In this document: positions 42,226-50,428 of the stretch, piece by piece | Layout: each line of letters starts with the position of its first letter | How positions within the stretch are numbered: the stretch's first letter is position 1 | Assembly (NCBI RefSeq): GCF_030553075.1 | Contig: NZ_CP130701.1 | Location: 682,001-746,000 of the forward strand | Source of the DNA: Halomonas sp. I5-271120 | GTDB lineage: Bacteria; Pseudomonadota; Gammaproteobacteria; Pseudomonadales; Halomonadaceae | Direction of reading: 5' to 3' | DNA: 64,000 bases | Program-made: the position numbers and the translations under genes | The notes under the pieces: generated by a model | Told to the model about the DNA's origin: nothing | Seen by the model: only the letters and a program-made list of their open reading frames with translations | The model's database searches: none

Positions 42226-43074
42226 CTACTCGTAGACGTGGAAACCGCGACCGCTCTTGCGGCCCAGATAGCCCGCGGCCACCATCCGCTTGAGCAGCGG
42301 GCAGGGGCGGTACTTGGGATCACCAAAGCCCTCCTGCAGCACCTCCATGATGGCCAGGCATACATCCAGCCCGATCAGGTCGGCGAGCTTCAGCGGGCCC
42401 ATGGGGTGAGCGGCACCGAGCTGCATGGCCTCGTCGATGGCCTCTGGGCTGGCGGCGCCCTCCTGCACCAGGAAGGCGGCTTCGTTGATCATCGGCACCA
42501 GCAGGCGGTTGACCGCAAACCCCGGTGAGTCGGCGATGGCCACCGGCGTCTTGCCCAGCGCCTCGGTCAGTTGCTCGATCCTGGCGACGGTGGCGTCACT
42601 GGTCTGCTCGGCGCGAATCACCTCGACCAGCCCCAATACCGGCACCGGGTTGAAGAAGTGCATGCCCACTACCCGCTCGGGGCGCTCGCATACCGCCGCG
42701 AGACGAGTGAGCGACAGCGAAGACGTGTTCGAGGCGAGAATCGCCTCATGGTTCAGATGACTCAGATCAGCAAAGAGCTTCTCCTTGAGCGCCGGGTCTT
42801 CCGGGGCAGCCTCGATGATCACTTCGCGATCATGCAGACTGTCAAGGCTGGTGGTCAGGGTAAGGCGATCAAGCGCCGACTGGCGGCCCTCGTCGCTTAG
42901 CTTGTCCTTATCGACCAGCCGGGCCAGGCCCTTGCCGATCTTCTCCTTGGCACTTGCCAGGGCATCATCGCTGACATCATAAAGCGCGACCTGATGGTGA
43001 CTGGTGATCAGCACCTGGGCGATGCCCTGGCCCATGGTGCCGGCGCCGACGACGCCGATGCGGGAAATGCTCAT
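42226..43074 (-). CDS. 3-hydroxyacyl-CoA dehydrogenase (Hbd/PaaH type)
   Basis: The 282-residue protein has the NAD loop RIGVVGAGTMGQGIAQ, the catalytic histidine in VVGMHFFNPVPVLGLVEV, and the helical C-terminal domain with NRLLVPMINEAAFLV and LGLDVCLAIM (here LIGLDVCLAIM). Such enzymes oxidise 3-hydroxyacyl-CoA to 3-ketoacyl-CoA. They act in short-chain fatty acid, phenylacetate or PHA-related metabolism. ATG 43074 begins the fold; earlier codons are non-coding. Its gene neighbours are other beta-oxidation enzymes. Confidence 0.9.
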   Translation of the reverse strand: MSISRIGVVGAGTMGQGIAQVLITSHHQVALYDVSDDALASAKEKIGKGLARLVDKDKLSDEGRQSALDRLTLTTSLDSLHDREVIIEAAPEDPALKEKLFADLSHLNHEAILASNTSSLSLTRLAAVCERPERVVGMHFFNPVPVLGLVEVIRAEQTSDATVARIEQLTEALGKTPVAIADSPGFAVNRLLVPMINEAAFLVQEGAASPEAIDEAMQLGAAHPMGPLKLADLIGLDVCLAIMEVLQEGFGDPKYRPCPLLKRMVAAGYLGRKSGRGFHVYE

Positions 43075-43226
43075 GTTGAGGGTCTCCGTGATGCCGCCCC
43101 GCTGGCAGCGACTGCTGCCAGAAGCGCCGACAGGAACAAGAAAACGGGCGACGCGCCTCACATCGCCCAATCCTCTCTAGCCTACCTCTCTGTGGAAAAT
43201 GCTGCAGTGCCAAATGCTGCAGGTGC

Positions 43227-45032
43227 TCAGTGATCGAGCCCCACCATCGCCAGGCTCTCGAGCCCCGCCTCGATCACCGCCCGGTTGGCTCGCCCCACTG
43301 GCAGCCAGTGGCGCAGGACGAAGTCGGCACTCGCCAACTTGGCGCGATAGAAGGCCTGATCGTCAGACCCCGCGGCAAGCGCGGCCTCAGCGGCCAGCGC
43401 TGCGCGTCCCATCTGCCAGGCGCACAGCACATGCCCCGTCAGTTGCAGAAAGGGAGTCGCGTAGGCCTGAACGGCATCCGCGCCCTGAGCCGGATCGCGA
43501 CCGGCGGCCAGCACTACTGCCGTGGCGGCTCGCAGGTCATCGGCACCGGCTTTCAGCGCGGCGCCCTGGGCGCTGAGCGCCAGCTTATCGGCGAGCTGCC
43601 CGGCGGTGGCTTCTACCTCATCGAGCAGAGCCGCAAGGGCGGCCCCCTCATCCCGGGCTAGCTTGCGCCCGGCGAGATCCAGGGCCTGGATACCGTTGGT
43701 GCCCTCATAGATCGGTGCAATGCGGGCGTCGCGCCACAGCTGAGCGGCACCGGTCTCTTCCACATAGCCCATGCCACCATGCACCTGTATCCCCTGCGAG
43801 GCGATATCGACGGCCTGGTCGGTGGAGAACGCCTTGACCACCGGGATCAGCACGTCGACCCGAGCCTGAGCGGCGTCGCGGGTCGCCTCATCGCCGTGAT
43901 GGCGGGCAACATCCATCTGCGCTGCACAATAAAGTGCCAGAGCGCGCAGGGCATCGGTGCGCGCACGCATCGACAGCAGCATGCGGCGCACGTCGAAGTG
44001 GTCGATGATCGCGGCCGACTCGCCGCCGCGCGAACCAGGCGCACGGCCCTGGCTGCGCTCGGCGGCGTAGGCAAAGGCCTGCTGGGTGGCGCGTTCGGCG
44101 ACGCCGATGCCCTGGATGCCGACCTTGTGGCGGGCCTCGTTCATCATCGTGAACATATGATTGAGCCCGCGACCGAGCTCACCGACCAGATAGCCGATAG
44201 CACCCTCGCCTTCGCCGAAACTCAGGGTGCAGGTGGGCGAGCCGTGGATGCCGAGCTTGTGCTCGATAGACGCACAGGTGACATCGTTGCGGGCCCCCAG
44301 CGCACCGTTATCATCGACCAGGAACTTGGGCACCAGGAACAGGGAGATGCCCTTGTTGCCCTCAGGAGCATCCGGGGTGCGCGCCAGCACCAAATGGATG
44401 ATGTTCTCGGCCGCCTCGTGCTCGCCCCAAGTGATGTAGATCTTCTGGCCGTGCAGGCGATAGTGGTCGCCCTCACCGTCAGCACAGGGAATGGCCTTGG
44501 TGCGAACCCGAGACAGGTCCGAGCCCGCTTGAGGCTCGGTGAGATTCATGGTGCCGGTCCAGACGCCCTCGATCAGCTTCGGCAGGTAGCGCGCCTTGAG
44601 CGCCTCGCTGCCGTGATGCGACAGTGCCTCGATGGCACCGGCGGTGAGCATCGGACACAGCCCCAGCGCCATGTTGGCACCATGCAGCATTTCCTGCACC
44701 GCACTGGCCGCCACCTCGGGGAGCCCTTGCCCCCCCTGGGCCTCGGCGACGCCGATGCCGTTCCAACCGCCCTCGGCATAGGCCTGGTAGGCCTCGATGA
44801 AGCCATCGGGTACCGTCACGCTGCCATCCGGCTGGCGGCGGCAGCCCTGGCGATCACCGGGCAGGTTGAGCGGCGCCCAGACCTCACCGGCCAGCCGAGC
44901 GGCTTCGTCAAGCACGGCATCGAGCAGCTCGGGGCTGGTGTCCTCGAAGCCGGGCAGGTCGAGAGAGGTGTGCTCTAGGAGTTCCTCGAGCACGAAACGG
45001 GTGTCGCGCAGCGGAGCGTGATAGGGCGTCAT
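43227..45032 (-). CDS. Acyl-CoA dehydrogenase, long DmdC-like form
   Basis: The 601-residue protein starts with the PF12418-type extension (YHAPLRDTRFVLEELLEH) seen in long acyl-CoA dehydrogenases such as DmdC. It then has the core: MNLTEPQAGSDLSRVRT (flavin-binding), YITWGEHEAAENI, and QVHGGMGYVEETGAAQLWRDARI with the catalytic glutamate region near YEGTNGIQALDL. A C-terminal helical extension completes it. It introduces the 2,3 double bond in acyl-CoA with FAD. Chain length is not evident; a methylmercaptopropionyl substrate cannot be excluded. GAGA lies upstream of ATG 45032. Confidence 0.88.
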   Translation of the reverse strand: MTPYHAPLRDTRFVLEELLEHTSLDLPGFEDTSPELLDAVLDEAARLAGEVWAPLNLPGDRQGCRRQPDGSVTVPDGFIEAYQAYAEGGWNGIGVAEAQGGQGLPEVAASAVQEMLHGANMALGLCPMLTAGAIEALSHHGSEALKARYLPKLIEGVWTGTMNLTEPQAGSDLSRVRTKAIPCADGEGDHYRLHGQKIYITWGEHEAAENIIHLVLARTPDAPEGNKGISLFLVPKFLVDDNGALGARNDVTCASIEHKLGIHGSPTCTLSFGEGEGAIGYLVGELGRGLNHMFTMMNEARHKVGIQGIGVAERATQQAFAYAAERSQGRAPGSRGGESAAIIDHFDVRRMLLSMRARTDALRALALYCAAQMDVARHHGDEATRDAAQARVDVLIPVVKAFSTDQAVDIASQGIQVHGGMGYVEETGAAQLWRDARIAPIYEGTNGIQALDLAGRKLARDEGAALAALLDEVEATAGQLADKLALSAQGAALKAGADDLRAATAVVLAAGRDPAQGADAVQAYATPFLQLTGHVLCAWQMGRAALAAEAALAAGSDDQAFYRAKLASADFVLRHWLPVGRANRAVIEAGLESLAMVGLDH

Positions 45033-45166
45033 CGCGGGCATCTCTTGAGAAAAGGTTAACCGCGATAGTAGGTTGGCGACCGGGACCCAAGCCATTAGGC
45101 GAAAGCCGCAGCGACTGTCGTTGGCCTCGTGTCGTTGATCTCAATAGTCGACCTCAGTCGTTGATC

Positions 45167-46606
45167 TCAATGCGAGCTCGACGCGGTCTCACTGCGGATC
45201 GGCCCGCCATCACCGGACATCCCATGCGGCTTTTCCTCCGACACATCTTGCGGGTCGGCATCGTCGTAGTAGGCGATATGCGCCTCATCGGCCGGCGGCG
45301 GGCCGACGATAGGCTCGGCGACGGCGACATCCGGCACTGCCAAAGAAAGGTCCTCGAGATATTCGTGCTCGACGGCTCCCTGTATCTGCGCGTCGGTGAC
45401 GCCAAGCTCAGCCCCTGCCAGGGTCTGAGTCTGGGTGGCCACGAAGGGCGCCATGGGCAGCGGCGCCGGGCGGACGCTGCGTCGCCAGACGAAGAAGCCG
45501 ACCAGGCCAAGCCCCACGGCGCCCATCGACCAGAACAGGCCACCGTCGCCGAACGCTGCCATCACCGGAGTGATCAGCGGCGGGCTGACCGTGGACCCCA
45601 ACGCATTGATCAGCAGCAAGCCCTGGCTCATGCGCACCAGGGCACCGGCCGGGGCCCGGTCAGCGGCATGGCTGACCGCGACCGGATACAGTGAAAAGAC
45701 GCCACCACCCAGCAGGAACAGCAGCCCACCCGTCAGCCACGACTCCCCCGGCACCAACAGCAGCGCCATCGACAGCCCCGCCGTGCTGGCGCCGATGATG
45801 ATCAGCACCAACTGACGGTCGTGCTTGTCCGACCAGCGCCCGATCGGGTATTGCAGCAGCATGGCCCCGAGTACCACCACCGCCATCATCTGTCCGATCT
45901 GCGCGACCCCCAGACCGCTGCGCTGTAGGTAGAGCGGAAGCAGGCTATAGACCGCTGCCACGACCAGTCCCGAGCCGAAACAGCCCATCACCCCGGTGGG
46001 CGTCAGCGTGATCAGCCGCAGCGGTGACAGCGGCTCGGCGTGCTCGATCAGCGGCGATACCCGCGGGATCATCGCCATGGGCAGCACCGACAGCGAGGCC
46101 AGCATGCCCACCACCATGAAGGGCGCAGCATCGCTCATGGCGTTGGTTGCGCCGAGCAGCAGTTGACCAATCACGCCGGCGGCGTAAAGAGAGATCATGT
46201 ACATGGCTAGCAGGCGACCACGTACCTTGGTATCGGCACTGGCCAGCAGCCAGCTCTCGATGACCAGATAGACCCCCACCGTGGCCCAGCCGCCAATCAG
46301 GCGCAGTGCGAACCAGCTGACAGGGTCGAGCCGCAGGCCCTGCAGCAGCACCGTGACCGCGACCAGCGAAGCAAAGCAGCCATAGGCGCGGATGTGCCCG
46401 ATGCGAAGCAGCAGGCGGTCATTGAACAGCGCCCCCAGCGCCAAGCCGATGAAGTAGGCTGACGACACCCAGCCGATCACCACGGCGGACTCACCCGCCG
46501 CGTCCAGGCGCAGGGTGATCAGGGAGGCCAGGAAGCCATTGCCGATGCAGAGAATGAAGAGCCCCAGCAGGGGCGCAAGGGCCAAGGAAAGCAATTGCCG
46601 GGACAT
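45167..46606 (-). CDS. MFS transporter (YcaD-like) with long acidic tail
   Basis: The 479-residue protein has twelve predicted helices over residues 1-385, with features such as GWVSSAYFIGLALGALFNDRLL and the YcaD-like RLIGGWATVGVYLVIESWLL. The last 90 residues are an unusual acidic, low-complexity cytoplasmic tail (e.g. PPPADEAHIAYYDDADP and the end SETASSSH). Transported substrate unknown. ATG 46606 follows the main ribosome site AAGGA poorly, but the fold begins there. It stands alone between the acyl-CoA dehydrogenase and a 294-bp gap. Confidence 0.82.
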   Translation of the reverse strand: MSRQLLSLALAPLLGLFILCIGNGFLASLITLRLDAAGESAVVIGWVSSAYFIGLALGALFNDRLLLRIGHIRAYGCFASLVAVTVLLQGLRLDPVSWFALRLIGGWATVGVYLVIESWLLASADTKVRGRLLAMYMISLYAAGVIGQLLLGATNAMSDAAPFMVVGMLASLSVLPMAMIPRVSPLIEHAEPLSPLRLITLTPTGVMGCFGSGLVVAAVYSLLPLYLQRSGLGVAQIGQMMAVVVLGAMLLQYPIGRWSDKHDRQLVLIIIGASTAGLSMALLLVPGESWLTGGLLFLLGGGVFSLYPVAVSHAADRAPAGALVRMSQGLLLINALGSTVSPPLITPVMAAFGDGGLFWSMGAVGLGLVGFFVWRRSVRPAPLPMAPFVATQTQTLAGAELGVTDAQIQGAVEHEYLEDLSLAVPDVAVAEPIVGPPPADEAHIAYYDDADPQDVSEEKPHGMSGDGGPIRSETASSSH

Positions 46607-46871
46607 GACATGCCTCGCATCTACGAGAGGGGAAACACCGCCGCTCCCGGCGGGTGAGTCGCGATAATCATCTTGCCGGCGGGGAAGGTTCCACCACCTC
46701 GTCATCAGGCTAGAAGCCGGCCATCACCGGCGCAATGTGGGCAATCGCGCGGCGAATATACGCTTGGCCCGGCTCGTCGCCAAGCGCTATTTGCGTCTTC
46801 GTTCATGCACGATCATGGCGCCGAGGCAACACGCTTAATCAGGCCGTTTCATCAGTGCGCCTGATCAATAC

Positions 46872-46923
46872 GTCTTAGAAGAGATTCTTAGAAGAGAGTC
46901 TTAGAAGAGAGTCTTAGAAGACC
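46872..46923. repeat. 13-bp tandem repeat (four units) over a stop codon
   Basis: Four units close to GTCTTAGAAGAGA lie at 46872-46884, 46885-46897, 46898-46910 and 46911-46923. The stop codon of the minus-strand methyltransferase (46901-46903) falls inside the third unit. The last residues SKTLF are thus repeat-encoded, and loss or gain of a unit would change the C-terminus. Confidence 0.85.
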
Positions 46924-47560
46924 GCCTTAGGAGAACGACGTCATGGTCGGGAAAGGTCACGTCCATGGCGAGTCGCTCGGCGAGCCAGCGAAAGCTCGCT
47001 TCGCTGAAGAAGCAGACATGGGTGGGATCGAGAATATAGTGCCAGCCGGCGAAGGCCTCGTGGCTGGTGACCCGCTTGGTCATCAGCCCCAGCCAGCCGC
47101 CTGGACGCAGCAGCCCGGCCAGCCGGATGAGCTCGTCACCGGGGGCTGCCATGTGCTCGACCACCTCGGTGGCGGTGATGAAATCGAAGCTTCGTGACAG
47201 CGGCGCCGGGTCCGGAGCGTAGTAGGGGTCGAAGATGGCCATCGGATGACCCGCCTCCTCGAACATGACCGAGAGCGTCGGCCCCGGGCCGCTGCCGACA
47301 TCGAGTCCCTCTGCGCCGGGCGTCAGCCGCGCAAGCAGGGGCGCCTGCAGCCTCGACAGGAAGCGTCGATAGCCGGCATCCTGCGGCGAATTCTGGTGCT
47401 GGTCATAGACCGCACGCTCGGCATCGGCATCCAGATGCTGATGAGGCGGCACGAAGACCAGGGTGCAGACCTGACACTGCAGGTAGTCGCGCCGCGCATC
47501 CCGATGGTAGGCCACCGCATCAGGCGCGTCGCACAGCGGGCAGGACAGAGGCTGGGTCAT
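46901..47560 (-). CDS. Class I SAM-dependent methyltransferase with zinc-ribbon N-terminus
   Basis: The 219-residue protein starts with a CPLCDAPDAV and YLQCQVCTLVFVP ribbon, then a Rossmann methyltransferase domain with LDVGSGPGPTLSVM (SAM-binding), FDFITATEVVEHM and LLRPGGWLGLMT. The HYILDPTHVCFFSEASF segment is typical of this Methyltransf_23-type group, whose substrates are often sugar or unknown. ATG 47560 gives the ribbon. Repeat expansion has reached its 3' end, so the terminal five residues may vary between strains. Confidence 0.82.
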   Translation of the reverse strand: MTQPLSCPLCDAPDAVAYHRDARRDYLQCQVCTLVFVPPHQHLDADAERAVYDQHQNSPQDAGYRRFLSRLQAPLLARLTPGAEGLDVGSGPGPTLSVMFEEAGHPMAIFDPYYAPDPAPLSRSFDFITATEVVEHMAAPGDELIRLAGLLRPGGWLGLMTKRVTSHEAFAGWHYILDPTHVCFFSEASFRWLAERLAMDVTFPDHDVVLLRRSSKTLF

Positions 47561-47631
47561 CGTCGTATGCTCATGAAAATATTCGCCGCCAAGCCTACTC
47601 TGATCGCCCAGGCGACCCAAGGAGGAACCCC

Positions 47632-48012
47632 ATGCTGTCAGCTCTGGATCACCTGGTGATGTACGTCGATGACTTACCGCGAGCCGTGGATTTCTACAGC
47701 CGCGTCCTGGACATGGACGCCAAGGAGCAGGACGCCGGCCATGCCGACCTGCACCTCGGCAACCTGACCCTGCGCCTGCAGCTCACCGATAGCGCCGCTG
47801 CGCCCAAGGCAGCGACGCCCGCCACCGGCGGCATGGAGCTGTCTTTCGCCAGTCGCCTGCCGCTCGACGAGGTCGAGCGCCACCTGACCGCCCTTTCTAT
47901 CCCAGTGGAGCTTGGTCCAGTGGCCCGGGCTGGCGGCAAGGGGCCGGTGGACTCGCTCTATCTGCGCGACCCGGAAGGCAACCTGCTGGAGATCACCCGC
48001 CCGCGTCGGTGA
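47632..48012 (+). CDS. VOC-superfamily (glyoxalase-like) protein
   Basis: The 126-residue protein begins LDHLVMYVDDLPRAVDFYSR, the standard VOC opening with a metal-binding histidine. It ends YLRDPEGNLLEITRP with the matching glutamate. Such proteins catalyse lyase, dioxygenase or resistance reactions; this one resembles the ring-cleavage and virulence-protein-like small group. The substrate is unknown. GGAGG lies 9 bases before ATG. Divergent to the methyltransferase with a 71-bp gap. Confidence 0.85.
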   Translation: MLSALDHLVMYVDDLPRAVDFYSRVLDMDAKEQDAGHADLHLGNLTLRLQLTDSAAAPKAATPATGGMELSFASRLPLDEVERHLTALSIPVELGPVARAGGKGPVDSLYLRDPEGNLLEITRPRR

Positions 48013-48101
48013 TGGCAACACCTGTCTGGGCAGGTATCATATTGCCCAGGCTCGCTTTTTCGCCTATTTCCACTCAAACCGTTTCATTCAAGGACGATGT
48101 C

Positions 48102-48485
48102 ATGCCCCAGACGCCCGCACCCGAGACGCCTCCTTCCGAGATGCCTCCCTCCCCTCAACAGGCAGACACCACCATGGCCATGGTGGTCTACGGTCTTTTA
48201 CTGGCTGGCATGGTGATTGGCTTCACGCCGCTTATTGGCGTGGTCATCGCCTATGTCTACCGCGGCAAGGGGCCTGACTGGCTCGAGGCACACTATCGCT
48301 ACCAGATCCGCACCTTCTGGATCGGCCTGCTGTACGGCCTAATCGCCACGCTCCTGACGCTGGTGGTGATCGGCGTCCCGCTGCTGATCGCTCTGGCGGT
48401 GTGGATGATCATCCGCTGTGTTAAGGGCTTCAAGGGCCTGCAGGAGCAACGCCCACCCGCCAATATCACCACCTGGCTGGTCTGA
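48102..48485 (+). CDS. DUF4870-like membrane protein, copy 1
   Basis: The 127-residue protein has a Pro-rich N-terminus (PQTPAPETPPSEMPPSPQQ) and three or four helices. The core has IAYVYRGKGPDWLEAHYRYQ, then IRTFWIGLLYGLIATLL. The last block is a basic-Gly loop ending ANITTWLV. It is paralogous to the gene at 49437, sharing AYVYRG, HYRYxIRTFWIG and the terminal TTWL/STWL. Function unknown. ATG 48102 follows AAGGA. The stop is 7 bases before the acyltransferase start, so cotranslation is likely. Confidence 0.75.
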   Translation: MPQTPAPETPPSEMPPSPQQADTTMAMVVYGLLLAGMVIGFTPLIGVVIAYVYRGKGPDWLEAHYRYQIRTFWIGLLYGLIATLLTLVVIGVPLLIALAVWMIIRCVKGFKGLQEQRPPANITTWLV

Positions 48486-48492
48486 ATTGTCG

Positions 48493-49422
48493 ATGAGTGA
48501 AGACACCTCCCGCCGCAACCGCCTCCAGGCCACCGCCATCACCGCCCTATGGCGCAGCTTGGCCGGACGCCGGTTGAGCACCCTGTGGCGGCTGTCGACG
48601 TTCGCAGGCCCATTGGTGCACCGTTTCAGCAAGCGCGAGCGCCAGATCACCGAGACCAACCTGACGGTCGTCTATCCCCAGGCAAGCGACGCCGAGCGCC
48701 GCCGGCTGGCAAGCGAGAGCCTTACCCACTCCACCGCCACCATGCTCGAACTGGGCTTTGCCTGGATGGGCGACCCCGAGCGGGTCGAGGCGTCGATCAT
48801 TGAAGTGCATGGCCGCGAGCTGCTCGATGAGGCCCGGGCCGAGGGGCGAGGAGTCATCGTGCTGGCGCCCCACTTTGGCAATTGGGAGGTGCTGAACTTC
48901 TGGCTCTCGGGCCACTTTCCGTTCACCGCCATGTACGAACCGCCCAAGATCGCCCCGCTGGACCCGGTGATTCGCCATGGCCGCGAACGGCGCGGTGCCC
49001 AGCTGGTGCCGACCAACCCGCGCGGCGTGGCAGCGCTGCTCAAGGCGCTAAAGCGCTGCGAAGCCGTCGGCATCCTGCCGGACCAGGAGCCTGACTGGGG
49101 CAGCGGCGTCTTCGCCCCCTTTTATGGCCGCCCCGCCTACACCGCCACCCTGCTGCCGAAACTGGTGGCCCGCACCCAGGCCCGGGTGGTCACCGGGGTC
49201 GCCAGGCGTCTCCCCGGGCGCGGCTTCGCGCTTCATTTCCTGGCCGCCGATGAACGGGTCTTTGATACCGACGAGACCGCCTCGGCCAGTGGCGTGAACG
49301 CAAGCGTCGAGGCCGCCATCGCCCTGGACCCAGCCCAGTACCAGTGGGAATACAAGCGTTACCGCAAGACGCCCGAGGAAGCCGCCGGCGACCCGGACTT
49401 CCGCCGTGCGCGCATCTACTGA
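48493..49422 (+). CDS. LpxL-family lysophospholipid/lipid A acyltransferase
   Basis: The 309-residue protein carries the HX4D/E acyltransferase site in LAPHFGNWEVLNFWL, preceded by ETNLTVVYPQASDAERRRL and followed by ILPDQEPDWGSGVFAPFYG. These are conserved motifs of LpxL/LpxM. Most family members add a secondary acyl chain to lipid A at the inner membrane. An N-terminal hydrophobic helix expected in LpxL is short here. It is flanked by two paralogous membrane proteins 7 and 14 bases away. Acyl donor and target cannot be told apart from sequence. Confidence 0.88.
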   Translation: MSEDTSRRNRLQATAITALWRSLAGRRLSTLWRLSTFAGPLVHRFSKRERQITETNLTVVYPQASDAERRRLASESLTHSTATMLELGFAWMGDPERVEASIIEVHGRELLDEARAEGRGVIVLAPHFGNWEVLNFWLSGHFPFTAMYEPPKIAPLDPVIRHGRERRGAQLVPTNPRGVAALLKALKRCEAVGILPDQEPDWGSGVFAPFYGRPAYTATLLPKLVARTQARVVTGVARRLPGRGFALHFLAADERVFDTDETASASGVNASVEAAIALDPAQYQWEYKRYRKTPEEAAGDPDFRRARIY

Positions 49423-49436
49423 CGCCGAGAGAACTC

Positions 49437-49787
49437 ATGACTCAGACCTATCTGCCCGAGCAGGACACCCGTGTCACTCAAATCATCTATGTCCTCTATC
49501 TGGCCGGCCTGATCACCGGCAGCGTGACCACGCTGATCGGCGCCATCATGGCCTATGTCTACCGCGGCGATGCCTCACCTTGGCTGCGTGAACACTATCG
49601 CTACCTGATCCGCACCTTCTGGATCGGGGCTCTCTACGGCTGCATCGCCTTTTTGCTCGGGGTGATCGGGATTGGCTTTCTGATCATGCCGCTGCTGGCG
49701 CTGTGGCTGATCTTGCGCTGCGTGATCGGCCTCAAGGCCGTGCGCGCCGACCAGGCACCGGCCAAGCCCAGCACGTGGTTGTGGTGA
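49437..49787 (+). CDS. DUF4870-like membrane protein, copy 2
   Basis: The 116-residue protein repeats the architecture of the copy at 48102. It has VLYLAGLITGSVTTLIGAIM, AYVYRGDASPWLREHYRYL, IRTFWIGALYGCIAFLLG and the end PAKPSTWLW, but lacks the Pro-rich leader. The two copies are diverged, so duplication is old or inherited. It follows the acyltransferase by 14 bases. Function unknown; a role in lipid A acylation or membrane response is inferred only from position. Confidence 0.75.
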   Translation: MTQTYLPEQDTRVTQIIYVLYLAGLITGSVTTLIGAIMAYVYRGDASPWLREHYRYLIRTFWIGALYGCIAFLLGVIGIGFLIMPLLALWLILRCVIGLKAVRADQAPAKPSTWLW

Positions 49788-50428
49788 AACGGCTTTAGTG
49801 AGCGTGCTGAAGAACGGGGTCCACCTGGAACGCCTCCGCATGGGGAACATGCGGCGCCGGATTCCGTCTAATATAGATCGTAAGCTATTTACAAAGACGC
49901 GTTTATACCGAGCCTGATCCTGATATAGCGCCGATATACAGAGCCGATGTAACGAGCCCAATATAGAAGGTCCGACATGCATTGAGCGTTGCCATCACCA
50001 CGCCAGAGCGAACCGGCCACGCCTGACTGGCTTCCCAGGTAAAGGCAGCACCGATAAGCTTTTTGCGTTCGCTCAGCGTCAAATCGCGCTGTTTGTCGCG
50101 ACCATGGCAAGACCAAGATCCGCATCTGGGCAGTACAAGAACAGCGCACCTAATGCCACAGCTCGCCCCGATGCTTACTTAAATCTCCTCCCCGGATTGC
50201 GCAGGGACTGCCGGCGGGGGCTAATGGAGAACCACTGGAAGTGATGATGACTCCACAACACCCGCTGTGCGGCGCAGGTACGCCCCGGACAGCAGGTGCC
50301 CCAGCACCCAGACTTTCGACGCGCAGCGCACCTCAGCGCCGCCGTCGGTCATGGGTCGGTCGGCCCAGGCCATCTGCCTACGAACAGTCAAGCCCTGGCC
50401 GTCTCCTGCAGCGCAGCGTGGTACGCCG
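49788..50428. other. Gene-free stretch before opgH
   Basis: No convincing gene is seen in about 640 bases. A minus ORF at 49889-50149 (86 codons) has no ribosome site or recognisable domain and low-complexity C-terminus; I reject it. Short ATATA/GAGCC variants recur at about 49905-49970. The plus-strand frame before opgH is open from GTG 50267, but its product looks non-coding. Promoter elements for opgH are expected in 50150-50400; TTACTTAAAT at about 50176 is AT-rich but unproven. Confidence 0.5.

Noticed and set aside
43779..44978. 399-codon plus-strand ORF opposite the acyl-CoA dehydrogenase
   Set aside because: It is an antisense shadow caused by GC-rich codon use. The minus-strand gene has clear family motifs throughout.
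49889..50149. 86-codon minus-strand ORF in the gap before opgH
   Set aside because: Composition is unlike neighbouring genes, no ribosome site or motif is seen, and its end lies in a repetitive stretch.
50267..50428. Longer N-terminus of OpgH from GTG 50267
   Set aside because: The 54 residues are Arg/Pro/Ser-rich without family similarity, and no ribosome site supports the GTG.
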